From: Vagococcus elongatus
GTDB lineage: Bacteria > Bacillota > Bacilli > Lactobacillales > Vagococcaceae
DNA: 64,000 nt
Direction of reading: 5' to 3'
Assembly (NCBI RefSeq): GCF_003987645.1
Contig: NZ_NGKA01000002.1
Location: 1 to 64,000, forward strand
Shown: piece after piece, positions 45,755-56,182 of the stretch
How the letters are laid out: every line of letters starts with the position of its first letter
Position numbering within the stretch: position 1 is the first letter of the stretch
The notes under the pieces: model-generated
What the model was told of the DNA's origin: nothing
Seen by the model: only the letters and a program-made list of their open reading frames with translations
Databases searched by the model: none
Position numbers and translations under genes: made by a program

Positions 45755-46594
45755 TCAATTTATAGATTTTTTAAATTTTGCCAGTGCAGTTTGCCATGTA
45801 TCAATAACGAATCCTGTTTCTTTCGCTTTTGACAAACTCATGATCGAATATTTAGGTCGCGTTGCCTTTTGAGGAAACTCAGCCGAAGTCACTGGTCGTA
45901 CCTCGGTCGATGTCTCTTTTAGTATTTCTTTGGCAAACTCATACCATGAACAACTGTTATCATTGGAAAACTGATAGATTCCGTAAGGTTGATTGCTGTC
46001 TACTAAATACACCATAAACTCGACCAAACTTCTGGTCCAAGTCGGACGGCCTACCTGATCTGCCACCACCGTTAAAAAATCTCTTTCCTTTGCCAAGCGC
46101 TGCATCGTGTAGACAAAATTATTACCGTATTCGCCGTAAACCCAAGAGGTCCTAATAATATAATAGTTGTCTAATATTTCTGCTACAGCTTGTTCTCCAA
46201 GAAGTTTCGCCCGTCCGTATTCATTTTGAGGATTGAGGGGGTCATCTTCTGAATATTCACCAAACTCTTTTGTCCCGTCAAACACATAATCGGTGCTGAG
46301 ATAAACTAACTTGGCGCCAACGGACTTGGCAGCAAGCGCAACATTTTTAGTCCCGTCCACATTGACTTTCTCATTCAATTGTTTTCCTTCATCTTCTGCT
46401 TTGTCTACTGCAGTATAGGCAGCACAATGATAGATGATGTCAGGTTGGATTTGCTTAACTAGTGCCAGTGTTGCATCTAAATCTGTAATATCCATCTCTT
46501 GTGCATCTGTGGAATAATAAGGAATATTTTTTTCATCTAGGTAATGTCGCAACTCTGTTCCAAGCTGTCCGTTACCTCCAGTCAGTAAAATCAT
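45755..46594 (-). CDS. rmlD: dTDP-4-dehydrorhamnose reductase
   Basis: 279 residues, the last enzyme of dTDP-L-rhamnose synthesis, reducing the 4-keto group with NAD(P)H. N-terminal GGNGQLG is the Rossmann loop, followed by STDYVFDG and the YGRAK catalytic Tyr-Lys pair. The stop is TGA at 45755-45757. It lies 44 bases after rmlB in an rmlA-C-B-D operon. Nothing unusual in length. Confidence 0.96.
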   Translation of the reverse strand: MILLTGGNGQLGTELRHYLDEKNIPYYSTDAQEMDITDLDATLALVKQIQPDIIYHCAAYTAVDKAEDEGKQLNEKVNVDGTKNVALAAKSVGAKLVYLSTDYVFDGTKEFGEYSEDDPLNPQNEYGRAKLLGEQAVAEILDNYYIIRTSWVYGEYGNNFVYTMQRLAKERDFLTVVADQVGRPTWTRSLVEFMVYLVDSNQPYGIYQFSNDNSCSWYEFAKEILKETSTEVRPVTSAEFPQKATRPKYSIMSLSKAKETGFVIDTWQTALAKFKKSIN

Positions 46595-46638
46595 GACATT
46601 CTTCCTTCCAAGCCACCAAAATTTCTCCGGTGTTCATA

Positions 46639-48265
<1,627 letters not shown>

Positions 48266-48266
48266 T

Positions 48267-49136
48267 TTATCCCTCTTTTGCCAAGTTCAGCATATATTGC
48301 CCGTATTGATTTTTTTTCAACGGCTGGGCCAATTCGATGAGCTGGTCTCTTGTGATATAGCCCATACGATAAGCAATTTCTTCCAAACAAGCCACTTTCA
48401 AATTTTGGCGTTTCTCGATTGTTTCAATAAAAGTCGATGCTTCTAATAAGGATTCGTGTGTCCCAGTATCTAACCAGGCAAATCCCCGTCCCATGACTTC
48501 TACATTCAGCTCTCCTAGTTCAAGATACTCTCTGTTGACATCGGTGATTTCCAGTTCTCCACGTTCGGAAGGTTTGATATTTTTGGCAATGTCCACCACC
48601 CGATTATCATAAAAATAAAGCCCGGTCACTGCATAATTAGATTTAGGCTTATCAGGCTTTTCTTCGATGGAAATAGCTTTCATCTCTTCATCAAACTCAA
48701 CCACTCCAAAACGCTCCGGGTCGCTTACATGATAACCAAAGACAGTGGCACCTTTTTCATTTGCCGCAGAGCGCTGTAATAATTTAGACAAGCCGCTCCC
48801 ATAATAAATATTATCACCTAATATTAAACATACAGAGTCAGTACCGATGAACTCTTCACCGATGATAAACGCTTGCGCAAGGCCATCTGGACTTTCCTGG
48901 ACGGCATACTCGATGGACAAACCGATATCTTTGCCATCTCCAAGCAATTCTTCAAACCTTGGTGTGTCTGTCGGTGTGGAAATCACCAGCACTTCCTTGA
49001 TTCCTGCCAACATCAATGTCGATAAAGGATAATAAATCATCGGTTTATCGTAAACTGGCATCAGTTGTTTTGAAACAGCCTTTGTTAAAGGATACAGTCG
49101 TGTACCGCTTCCCCCTGCTAAAATAATTCCCTTCAT
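48267..49136 (-). CDS. rmlA: Glucose-1-phosphate thymidylyltransferase
   Basis: 289 residues. The nucleotidyltransferase signature [11 protein letters not shown] is at the N-terminus, followed by LGDNIYYG and [20 protein letters not shown]. It makes dTDP-glucose from glucose-1-phosphate and dTTP, the first and feedback-controlled step of dTDP-L-rhamnose synthesis. TAGGAG precedes the ATG. First gene of rmlACBD, with a promoter upstream. Confidence 0.97.
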   Translation of the reverse strand: MKGIILAGGSGTRLYPLTKAVSKQLMPVYDKPMIYYPLSTLMLAGIKEVLVISTPTDTPRFEELLGDGKDIGLSIEYAVQESPDGLAQAFIIGEEFIGTDSVCLILGDNIYYGSGLSKLLQRSAANEKGATVFGYHVSDPERFGVVEFDEEMKAISIEEKPDKPKSNYAVTGLYFYDNRVVDIAKNIKPSERGELEITDVNREYLELGELNVEVMGRGFAWLDTGTHESLLEASTFIETIEKRQNLKVACLEEIAYRMGYITRDQLIELAQPLKKNQYGQYMLNLAKEG

Positions 49137-49169
49137 TTTTTCAACTCCTATTTATAATCATTAATTTTA

Positions 49170-49199
49170 ATTCTAACAAAATAAGGTAATAATAGTCAG
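49170..49199 (-). promoter_or_regulatory. Promoter of the rmlACBD operon
   Basis: On the minus strand CTGACT (49194-49199) and TAGAAT (49170-49175) lie 18 bases apart, with TGT giving an extended -10. The start codon is about 35 bases downstream. Confidence 0.5.
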
Positions 49200-49561
49200 C
49201 TTGTCATAATACCTTCTTTTTTATATTTCCACAAAAATCAAAGTATAATCTCAAGATTAGAAGATTGTAATAAAATTTAAATTCACGCTCAGACCCATAC
49301 TATGTACTATGTATCTCGCAGAGTCTTCTTTGATAAAAATTAATATCGCTCTAAATCAATAGGAAAATATTAATACCAATAATATTGACTAAAAAAAATT
49401 GCAACTTTAATACCTTTGATTTAGAATACCAAAATCAAAGGTATTATTCTAAAGAGACTGATACACTAGTAATCAAAAAAGATGTAGGACACATCACATT
49501 AAAAACCTACCCTACCCTAAATAATATAACGAAACAGTTATGCGCTCGGAGACTCTCGAAA
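49200..49561. other. Non-coding stretch between rmlA and the broken flippase
   Basis: Apart from the inverted repeat listed next, no gene is supported. A 76-codon plus-strand frame (49385-49615) has no ribosome-binding site and overlaps the flippase remnant, so I do not call it. Confidence 0.4.
49409..49445. repeat. Perfect 14-bp inverted repeat
   Basis: AATACCTTTGATTT (49409-49422) and its exact complement (49432-49445) around a 9-base spacer. It may be the transcription end of the minus-strand genes to its right, though no T run follows directly. A protein-binding site is the alternative. Confidence 0.6.
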
Positions 49562-50350
49562 TCAACTCTTTGTACCATACATGCCTTTAGGAACATCGAT
49601 CTTTTTTTTCTTTAAAAAGATAAACATTAAGACTGTCACGAAGCTTTCTATTAACAAAGCGTTGACGGCTGTCCCTTTTTCATGAAAGAAATAAGTTAGT
49701 ATGATGATAGTCGCGACGCTAATCAACCCAGAAATCACATAAATTCTCGACAATTCTTTTTTATACCCAAACGTCGTCATCGTCATCATACCATAAATGT
49801 TGCTCCAGGCGACCATGAGAGGCAAAAATGACATAATTTGAATCAATTCTACTGAATGCTGAAAATTGTTTTGAAAAAATAAACTTAGAATTGGACCGAT
49901 ACCAAAAAGAAGAATCAAGCAACCTGCTGTAAAAACAAGAGTGACTACTATCCATATTTTTTGAATCAGCTTCATTGCGGAAGCTTTTGAGTTCATTGCG
50001 AGCTGTGTCACCTTTGGATAAAATGTTTGAGTGATTGGTGAGACCACACTGGCACATACTCGGATCAGTGTATTCGCAATATTAAAATCCCCTGTAGCTG
50101 AGTCTCCAGCAACAAGCCCTAGAACAAAAATATTTGTAGTGTTATAAATACTCGTTGAAAAAGTGGATAAAAAAAGATGCCATGAGTATCGATACTGACT
50201 TATTAAATCTGAAATTTTAGGAATTCGGAATCTAACATTGTAACGGTAGCGTACAATCAAACTCGCTATGACCCCAATGACAAGATATCCCAGAGAATTT
50301 AGAATAGCAACATTATATAAATCTGCTGGACTCTTCACAAAAACAAACAT
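49562..50350 (-). pseudogene. Broken Wzx-like flippase, N-terminal part lost
   Basis: The open frame gives about 262 residues with seven or more membrane segments, matching the C-terminal half of a polysaccharide flippase (TFSTSIYNTTNIFVLGLVAGDSATGDFNIANT is typical of this group). A full member has about 470 residues. Upstream the frame hits a stop, while a neighbouring frame continues with hydrophobic residues to about 50440 and then decays. So the gene has at least one frameshift plus a deletion. Not functional. Confidence 0.8.
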
Positions 50351-51434
50351 GTCTAACGTAAAGATAAAACAAAAAATCGTATCAGCAGCTTACAAGCGAT
50401 CATAAAACATTGCATCACCGCTTGAAAAAAATGTTCAAACTATAGTTTTCTATCCCTAGACCCATGATAAGATGAAGGATTATAATCAAAAGAAAAATAA
50501 AACTAAACATTTCAACGCTGCTCAAAGATATGAAGTTGGACGCTGGTTTTACCTTAACTCATTTAGACAAGATTTATGTGTAAATAGAACAACCCATCCT
50601 GTTTTTTTCAGTTAAAGCATTGATTCCAATGTGCCTTGAATTTCCTTGAGCCCCTCATAAATACATCCTAAAAAAGTTTGATTGTAGTCATTGTATTGTG
50701 AGTCCAAGACTCTCTCTAGAGACTCTTCATTAGGAAATTAAAAAATGTTAATATCGCAGGATTCAAGGGTCGCTTGACCACTCTTGGGCTCTGCTCTTTC
50801 CACTTTTCAATCATTCTATTTATTAGATTGAGGGCTTCTTCTTTAGAAACTGTTTGTCACTTTAGGGAAATGTGAGTGGCATCCATAAAAATGACAGAGT
50901 GTCGTGAGTCTGGTTGCCTATCCGTGAATGAGCTGTTACATGGCCTTTTATCTTTTACACAATTATATGGACTTTATCTAGGATATCATAATTTTTTTGA
51001 AATTGCATACTTCAATTATTTACACTACTCTTAAAATCTTTGTTTGGTCAAATGGCTTGTTATATTCAACGCTAGCAAAAAGAAAGTTTCTAGGCCATCT
51101 CTGCATCCTTGATTATACGTATATTAAACTAGCCAAGCCTTTGATTTCTTCCACCCCGAGCCAATGTGATCAAACTAAACACACATCAGCATATGTTGTT
51201 TCATTCACAATAAAAAATGGTTGATTATCTCAATTTTGGGGGATTTACTAATAAATCAACGTTCAATCGATAAAGTGTTGAATACTGTCGATTGAACGTT
51301 AATATTTGAATATCGGTACTTTTTCATCATTTGGCAATCCTCTTAAAAATTCTACAATTAAAAGGGAGCCACACTTTTAAAATATTTACAATGACTATCT
51401 TAATTCAATAAATTCTTTAATTCATAAACTTTTT
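50351..51434. other. Decayed region between flippase remnant and GT2 gene
   Basis: No intact gene over about 1080 bases. On the minus strand around 50640-50950 short pieces read like a transposase in broken frames (HSVIFMDATHISLK, then KEEALNLINRMIEKWK), which could be an insertion-sequence remnant of unknown family. A 13-bp inverted repeat at 51258-51300 is listed separately. Confidence 0.4.
51258..51300. repeat. Perfect 13-bp inverted repeat
   Basis: AACGTTCAATCGA (51258-51270) and TCGATTGAACGTT (51288-51300) around a 17-base spacer, about 135 bases past the stop of the minus-strand GT2 gene. It may be its terminator, but the following T-rich tail is weak. Confidence 0.55.
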
Positions 51435-52148
51435 TTAAAAAAAATCTGAATTATACTTTATTACAGCCTTCAAAGTATTTATTCTCCCTTTCAAACGCTC
51501 AATAAAACTTCTTTTTTTAATAGATGTTGCATTATCACCATGGCGAACAAATAACATCAACACATCGTCAATCATCGTTACCTTTTTTTTATGCATCAAT
51601 GCACTCAAGGCCACCCACTGGTCATGCATTTCAATCGTCTTTGGAAATGGAAGGGAATCTTGAGCAACCTCGGAAGTAAAAGCCATCATACAGCCAGAAA
51701 AACCATTTTTAATAATTGTATTTAAAACCGTTGGCTGCAAATTATTAGCATTATGCTGATTCCAAGAATCGCTGATTTTTTTCAAATCACCATCGACGAC
51801 TTTCGAATCATGAACGATCACATCGCTGCCTGTTAACTGCATTTTCCGCAAAATAGTATCAACTTTACCATCCAGCCAAATATCGTCTTGGTCTGACAAA
51901 AAAATGATTTCTCCTTTTGCCAGCGCTAGAGCTCGTTCAAAGCTTTTTATCGGACCAATATTTGTTTGATTCACATATAAACAAATTCTACTATCATGCA
52001 ATCCTTCAATAAGGGCTTTAGTCTGATCTGTCGAGCCGTCATCAACTATTATTATTTCATCATTGGCACTCAACTGACGAAGAATTGAATCCAATTGGCG
52101 AATAACGAAAGCTGAGCCGTTATACGTAGCCATACAAATCGAAAGCAT
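51435..52148 (-). CDS. Family 2 glycosyltransferase
   Basis: 237 residues, complete GT-A core: ICMATYNGSAFVIRQLDS, IIVDDGSTDQT, and LSDQDDIW as the metal-binding DxD-like site. The C-terminus is shorter than that of the enzyme at 41777, ending soon after the catalytic domain. AAGAGGGGGAG precedes the ATG. It adds one sugar to the repeat unit; the specificity is unknown. It follows the next GT2 gene by about 24 bases in one operon. Confidence 0.92.
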   Translation of the reverse strand: MLSICMATYNGSAFVIRQLDSILRQLSANDEIIIVDDGSTDQTKALIEGLHDSRICLYVNQTNIGPIKSFERALALAKGEIIFLSDQDDIWLDGKVDTILRKMQLTGSDVIVHDSKVVDGDLKKISDSWNQHNANNLQPTVLNTIIKNGFSGCMMAFTSEVAQDSLPFPKTIEMHDQWVALSALMHKKKVTMIDDVLMLFVRHGDNATSIKKRSFIERLKGRINTLKAVIKYNSDFF

Positions 52149-52172
52149 ATTCTCCCCCTCTTACCGCTGCGC

Positions 52173-52952
52173 TTAAAATAATTTCCAGCCCCACTTGTTA
52201 AAAAATCTTGTCATTGAAATAATAAAGATTTTGAAGAGTTTTTGATTCTTATGGGCCTCTTTTCCGTAGTAGTGTACAAACTTAACAAAAGGATTGTACA
52301 AAACTTTATAACCATTTTTTTCTAGTTCCAAACACAGGTCATAATCTTCAAAGTACATAAAATATCGCTCATCAAATCCATTTACAGCATTAAAAACATC
52401 TTTTTTAATCAGCATACAACAGCCTGAACCTATTCTGACAGGTACTATTTCATCGTCAGGTAAATTTCGACATTCATATTTTGCCAGTCTTTTATCAAAC
52501 AATTTTTTGACAACTCCTGAACGAAGAAATCTCAGAGCGTAGTCAAATACTGAAACACTTTCTCTTATCAAATGTTGAGTTGTTCCATCGGGATTCAAAA
52601 TTTGTGGCACAACTAAGCCGGTATCATCTTCTAAAGAAATGGATTCAACTAATTTATCTAAACCATCTTTATTTATGAAAGCATCTGGATTTAAAATTAA
52701 AAACAATGGCTCATCAAGATTTTTAAGATTTAAGTTATGTGCACTGCCAAATCCCAAATTTTCATTATGGAATGTAATTTCGGCATCTTTTGAATAATTT
52801 TTTAATCGTTCTTTATATTCCGCTGTAGAATTATTATCGAAAAGTTTTATCCTGACATTTGAAGCATCTGCAAAATGTTCTATCAAATTGTCCAATACCT
52901 CAAAGACATACTTACTGTTATAAGTCACAATACTGATGACAACTTTTTGCAT
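52173..52952 (-). CDS. Family 2 glycosyltransferase, rhamnosyltransferase-like
   Basis: About 259 residues. VVISIVTYNSKYVFEVLDN, LFDNNSTAEYKERL and NLGFGSAHN, then LILNPDAFI and YFEDYDLCLELEK, give the pattern of the WbbL-type dTDP-rhamnosyltransferase group. I use ATG 52952; a TTG two codons earlier (52958) lies closer to the GGAAAGAGG site and may be the true start. With rmlABCD in the same locus, transfer of L-rhamnose is a fair inference. Confidence 0.9.
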   Translation of the reverse strand: MQKVVISIVTYNSKYVFEVLDNLIEHFADASNVRIKLFDNNSTAEYKERLKNYSKDAEITFHNENLGFGSAHNLNLKNLDEPLFLILNPDAFINKDGLDKLVESISLEDDTGLVVPQILNPDGTTQHLIRESVSVFDYALRFLRSGVVKKLFDKRLAKYECRNLPDDEIVPVRIGSGCCMLIKKDVFNAVNGFDERYFMYFEDYDLCLELEKNGYKVLYNPFVKFVHYYGKEAHKNQKLFKIFIISMTRFFNKWGWKLF

Positions 52953-53055
52953 CTTCAACTGTACCTCTTTCCTTATTTATCAATACTTTTAGTTCTTTAT
53001 CAGTATACCATACGCAGAACCACCTTGAAAATTCTAAAACTTCCCACATCTGATC

Positions 53056-54084
53056 CTAATGGTAGGTATCAAAGAAAAATACGATTATTTTCTTATCAGT
53101 TTCTTGCAATAAAGAAATTTGCGTCGTCAACCAATCAATAGTAGTGTGAGATTTTTCTACAAACAACAGTATTTTTTTTGATTCTTTCAAATTCTCCGCC
53201 GTTATTTCCGTATAAGTAGCAATCTCTTCGTTTTCTTGGAGATCTTTGAATAATTTTGAATTAGAACCTTCCTGCAGTAATGCTAAACATTTTTCGTTTT
53301 CATTAATAGTAGCAACAATATTTACTCTATTCAAAAAAGATGAGCGATTGTCAAAGCTTGCATCAATTATTTTGATATTCGGATCAACGATACCTTCAAT
53401 ATAACCAATAGAATAAATCTTTTTGTTAAAAATATCTATTACTAACGATAAAATGATACCGAAAATCAATCCCACCAAAATAAAAACGATTGATGAGATC
53501 TTCTTGCTTCCCACTACTGTTGCTCCTTCACCCGTAGGCAACATTGATTTATCAGTTGTGGAATAGATATCATCGTATATCGGAATTTCTGAAGTTGCTT
53601 GTGTTGGTTTCATTACAGATAAAACCACCTTGTTTTTTATATAATCAAAATCATCTGAGAACATTTGGTTATAGAGAAAAGCAGAAATTTTATTTACATA
53701 TTCTTTATTGGCATGCGTCACTCGGATAAAAACTACCTCACCTTTAGAAGTCCTTACAAATGCTGAAACACTTTGTTCTAATTCTTGACTTTCAATTTGA
53801 ATACCTTGATCAGAAATTTTTTCCAGCTGATCCTCATTAACTAACATCGTTTTTAGCTGGGCAATACCTGCGTACGGTTGCCCTTGACTACTTTCTATTG
53901 ACAAGCCAAATTCAGAAACAAAAACTTCCTGTATTTTTTCTTGTTCTATCGTATTTTTAGGACTTTTTATTGTCATATTATATAAAATACCGCCAATTAA
54001 TGCAACTAGTATCGAAATCAAAATAATCATTTTCCTGCGATAAAAAAAATTTCCGATATTTTTCATTTCCACTTTAAAAGACAT
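53056..54084 (-). CDS. Wzz-like chain-length co-polymerase with extra C-terminal cytosolic domain
   Basis: 342 residues. Two membrane helices (about 19-36 and 197-218) bracket an extracellular domain, the layout of polysaccharide co-polymerases that control chain length. Unlike most CpsC-type proteins it continues for about 120 cytosolic residues after helix 2, with alternating beta strands and helices (ANIVATINENEKCLALLQ-like, ILLFVEKSHTTIDWLTTQISLL, KKIIVFFFD) that recall the tyrosine-kinase Rossmann core without any Walker A motif. It ends 12 bases after the polymerase gene starts the operon order. A degenerate kinase domain is my inference. Confidence 0.8.
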   Translation of the reverse strand: MSFKVEMKNIGNFFYRRKMIILISILVALIGGILYNMTIKSPKNTIEQEKIQEVFVSEFGLSIESSQGQPYAGIAQLKTMLVNEDQLEKISDQGIQIESQELEQSVSAFVRTSKGEVVFIRVTHANKEYVNKISAFLYNQMFSDDFDYIKNKVVLSVMKPTQATSEIPIYDDIYSTTDKSMLPTGEGATVVGSKKISSIVFILVGLIFGIILSLVIDIFNKKIYSIGYIEGIVDPNIKIIDASFDNRSSFLNRVNIVATINENEKCLALLQEGSNSKLFKDLQENEEIATYTEITAENLKESKKILLFVEKSHTTIDWLTTQISLLQETDKKIIVFFFDTYH

Positions 54085-54095
54085 TTTTTCACCCT

Positions 54096-55277
54096 CTATA
54101 ATTTTTTATATATCCAAAATAATATTGGATAAACTAACTGGAAACTCAGTCCAGAAAATACCAGCATATTGTCAAACATGTTAAATATTGCGATTGTACA
54201 TAAAATGGCAATACCAATTATTTTAGTCGTATGCATATGCTTCATCATATACGAATAAAGGAAAACAAAAAAAATAAAGTAGAAGTAAGTTAACAGCATA
54301 CCCAAAAAACCTAATGTTTTAAAAGAAGAAATGAACATAGTTGAAACATTAAATACAGGTGAACGTCTTTGGTCTTGTTGGACTGTTCTGCCAATTTTTT
54401 CTTCGACTCTTTTTCCTATGAAATCAGGAAATACTGTTTGTGTAATAAACAAAGTTAGATTATTGCTTGGCTCAATATTCTCTGTCATATATTGCAGATT
54501 TGCGATAGGTGTACTTGCATATAAATACGCCCAGAAAAATGGATCAGGAACAGGGGAATTTTTAAACTCCTCCGTTGCCTGGCCTACTCTTAAAATAAAG
54601 GAACTATCTGTAATATCTTTGGCAGCATTTTCCGAATCAGAGCGAATGTTCCCAAAAATCCCAAAAGCATATAAAAGAAGTATTAACACTAAAACAAAGG
54701 CTGACAAATACTTCAACTTTATTACCATCGTTCTTTTATGTAATAAAAATATAAAAAACATCGACGAAAGATTCATGATGAAACCTCCACGATTAAAAAG
54801 CATTATTGGAAAAGAAACAAATAAAACTGACAAGAGAAGCAGATACCATCTTTTTTCTTCTAAAAATAATTGCCAGCAATATAAACCTAGAAACGATACA
54901 AAGGTGACAGCAAATACATGAAATCCAGGTATCCCTCCAAAACTAGTGTATTCATATCCGCTTTTCAAAACCAAAATTTCAATAATCGGAATTGCTTTTT
55001 CATAAACAAACTCTGCAGCCATAGAAAGAATTGCCAACAATGTCCAAGGTATAAGATTGATTCTAAAAGATCTTTTTACAAATGTACCTTCGGGAAATGT
55101 CCGATTAAAAATTTTGGAAAACAAAAGTAACGTAATAAGGATAAAGGTAAGAAATAGCATCATAGGAACAGTCAGTGGCTCATTAAATGTTGACCAACTC
55201 AGTGAGTATGTGAGCAATATCCCTAGAATAATAATAAAAAAAATTGAAAAAGGATTGAGCATTATTTTTTTTTGCAA
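54096..55277 (-). CDS. Oligosaccharide repeat-unit polymerase (Wzy-like), second of the window
   Basis: About 393 residues with 10 or more membrane segments and an extracellular loop (SNNLTLFITQTVFPDFIGKR to FNVSTMFISSFK). The pattern fits the O-antigen polymerase Wzy group rather than the Wzy_C group of the gene at 42706. I choose TTG 55277, with AGGAG nine bases upstream; ATG 55262 is the alternative. It sits between a GT2 transferase and the Wzz-like gene, the normal context for a polymerase. Confidence 0.82.
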   Translation of the reverse strand: MQKKIMLNPFSIFFIIILGILLTYSLSWSTFNEPLTVPMMLFLTFILITLLLFSKIFNRTFPEGTFVKRSFRINLIPWTLLAILSMAAEFVYEKAIPIIEILVLKSGYEYTSFGGIPGFHVFAVTFVSFLGLYCWQLFLEEKRWYLLLLSVLFVSFPIMLFNRGGFIMNLSSMFFIFLLHKRTMVIKLKYLSAFVLVLILLLYAFGIFGNIRSDSENAAKDITDSSFILRVGQATEEFKNSPVPDPFFWAYLYASTPIANLQYMTENIEPSNNLTLFITQTVFPDFIGKRVEEKIGRTVQQDQRRSPVFNVSTMFISSFKTLGFLGMLLTYFYFIFFVFLYSYMMKHMHTTKIIGIAILCTIAIFNMFDNMLVFSGLSFQLVYPILFWIYKKL

Positions 55278-55305
55278 GACGTTCAACTCCTGTCAACAGT
55301 TACAT

Positions 55306-56136
55306 TCAAGTAACATCTTTCAACATTATTTTCAGTATAATCTTTATTTTAGAAGGAGAAACCAACAGACACTTCGCCAACCTTAACATACTATGTAAAT
55401 AGTAATGCCTGAGTTGGTCTGGTTGGAATTCTATTATAAATTTTTTTTCATAAAACAAAACATTCTCATACCGCTGATTACTGACTTTTTTTAAATTTTT
55501 AACTGACAAATCATGGAGAAGCCCACTTTTTAAAACATTCACAGATTGATTCTTTTCCTTTATCATCTGGAAAAACCAGTGATCCAAATAATCTAAAGGA
55601 TAATCTAAATTAAATCCGTTAATCTGTTCCAAAAATTTCGTACTTACAACCATCCCTGAATTGATAGCCATAAGATTTTTGTGAGTTCCTGGAAAAACTG
55701 TTTCCTTAGTGTCTTTCAAAACAGGACTAATCAAATGATGCGTTACTGGATCTTTAATTTGAGGAACTATTGCAGCTTCCGACAGATTATTATTTTTAAT
55801 CTTGCTAACTACTTCTGTCAAATACTCCGACGTAAGGTGTGTATCTTGGTCAAGCAGCATCAACCATTCAGAATTCAAGGTTTTCGCTTTTTCAAAAGCA
55901 AAGTTGTAAGCTTCTGCGATTCCAGGATTATCAGGATTATGCTTGTAACACAGGTCAAGTTCAACATTTGAAGCTAGAATATTAAAATAATTCTGGGAAC
56001 TTTCTTTATTATTGTCATACAAAATGACATTAATCCCTGAAGCAGAAGTAACTTTTTTTATGTTTTTCATCAAAGTGCTTAAAGATATTGATTTTTCTAA
56101 ATCAATGCCGTAAAACACTATCACTATTGTGAGCAT
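55306..56136 (-). CDS. Family 2 glycosyltransferase
   Basis: 276 residues from ATG 56136, with AGAAGGA eight bases upstream; an in-frame start 23 codons earlier has none. LTIVIVFYG opens the Rossmann-like core, ILYDNNKESSQNYF, NPGIAEAYNFAFEKA and LLDQDTHLTSEYL follow. This is the rhamnosyltransferase-like GT2 type (the DQD and NPGIAEA pattern). It starts after a broken flippase and precedes the polymerase in the operon. Confidence 0.9.
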   Translation of the reverse strand: MLTIVIVFYGIDLEKSISLSTLMKNIKKVTSASGINVILYDNNKESSQNYFNILASNVELDLCYKHNPDNPGIAEAYNFAFEKAKTLNSEWLMLLDQDTHLTSEYLTEVVSKIKNNNLSEAAIVPQIKDPVTHHLISPVLKDTKETVFPGTHKNLMAINSGMVVSTKFLEQINGFNLDYPLDYLDHWFFQMIKEKNQSVNVLKSGLLHDLSVKNLKKVSNQRYENVLFYEKKFIIEFQPDQLRHYYLHSMLRLAKCLLVSPSKIKIILKIMLKDVT

Positions 56137-56182
56137 AATAAATCCTTCTTTCAAAAACATTTGCTGCATCAGAATCTCCACT

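Larger units (their letters stand above)
44655..45772 (-). repeat. Direct repeat, copy 2 (LCP gene, promoter and rmlD end)
   Basis: Partner of 38194-39310 in the same orientation, offset by 6461 bases. Recombination between the two would delete the flippase, glycosyltransferase and polymerase genes in between and leave one LCP gene. Confidence 0.9.

Noticed and set aside
49385-49615. Plus-strand 76-codon frame starting MTKKNCNFNTF
   Set aside because: It contains the perfect inverted repeat, lacks a ribosome-binding site and runs into the minus-strand flippase remnant. A faint ISL3-like look was too weak to call.
50640-50950. Possible transposase remnant on the minus strand
   Set aside because: Short phrases such as FMDATHISLK look transposase-like, but frames are broken and I could not assign a family, so it is only noted within the intergenic entry.
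50997-51224. Plus-strand 75-codon frame
   Set aside because: No ribosome-binding site and no family resemblance; it lies in decayed DNA.
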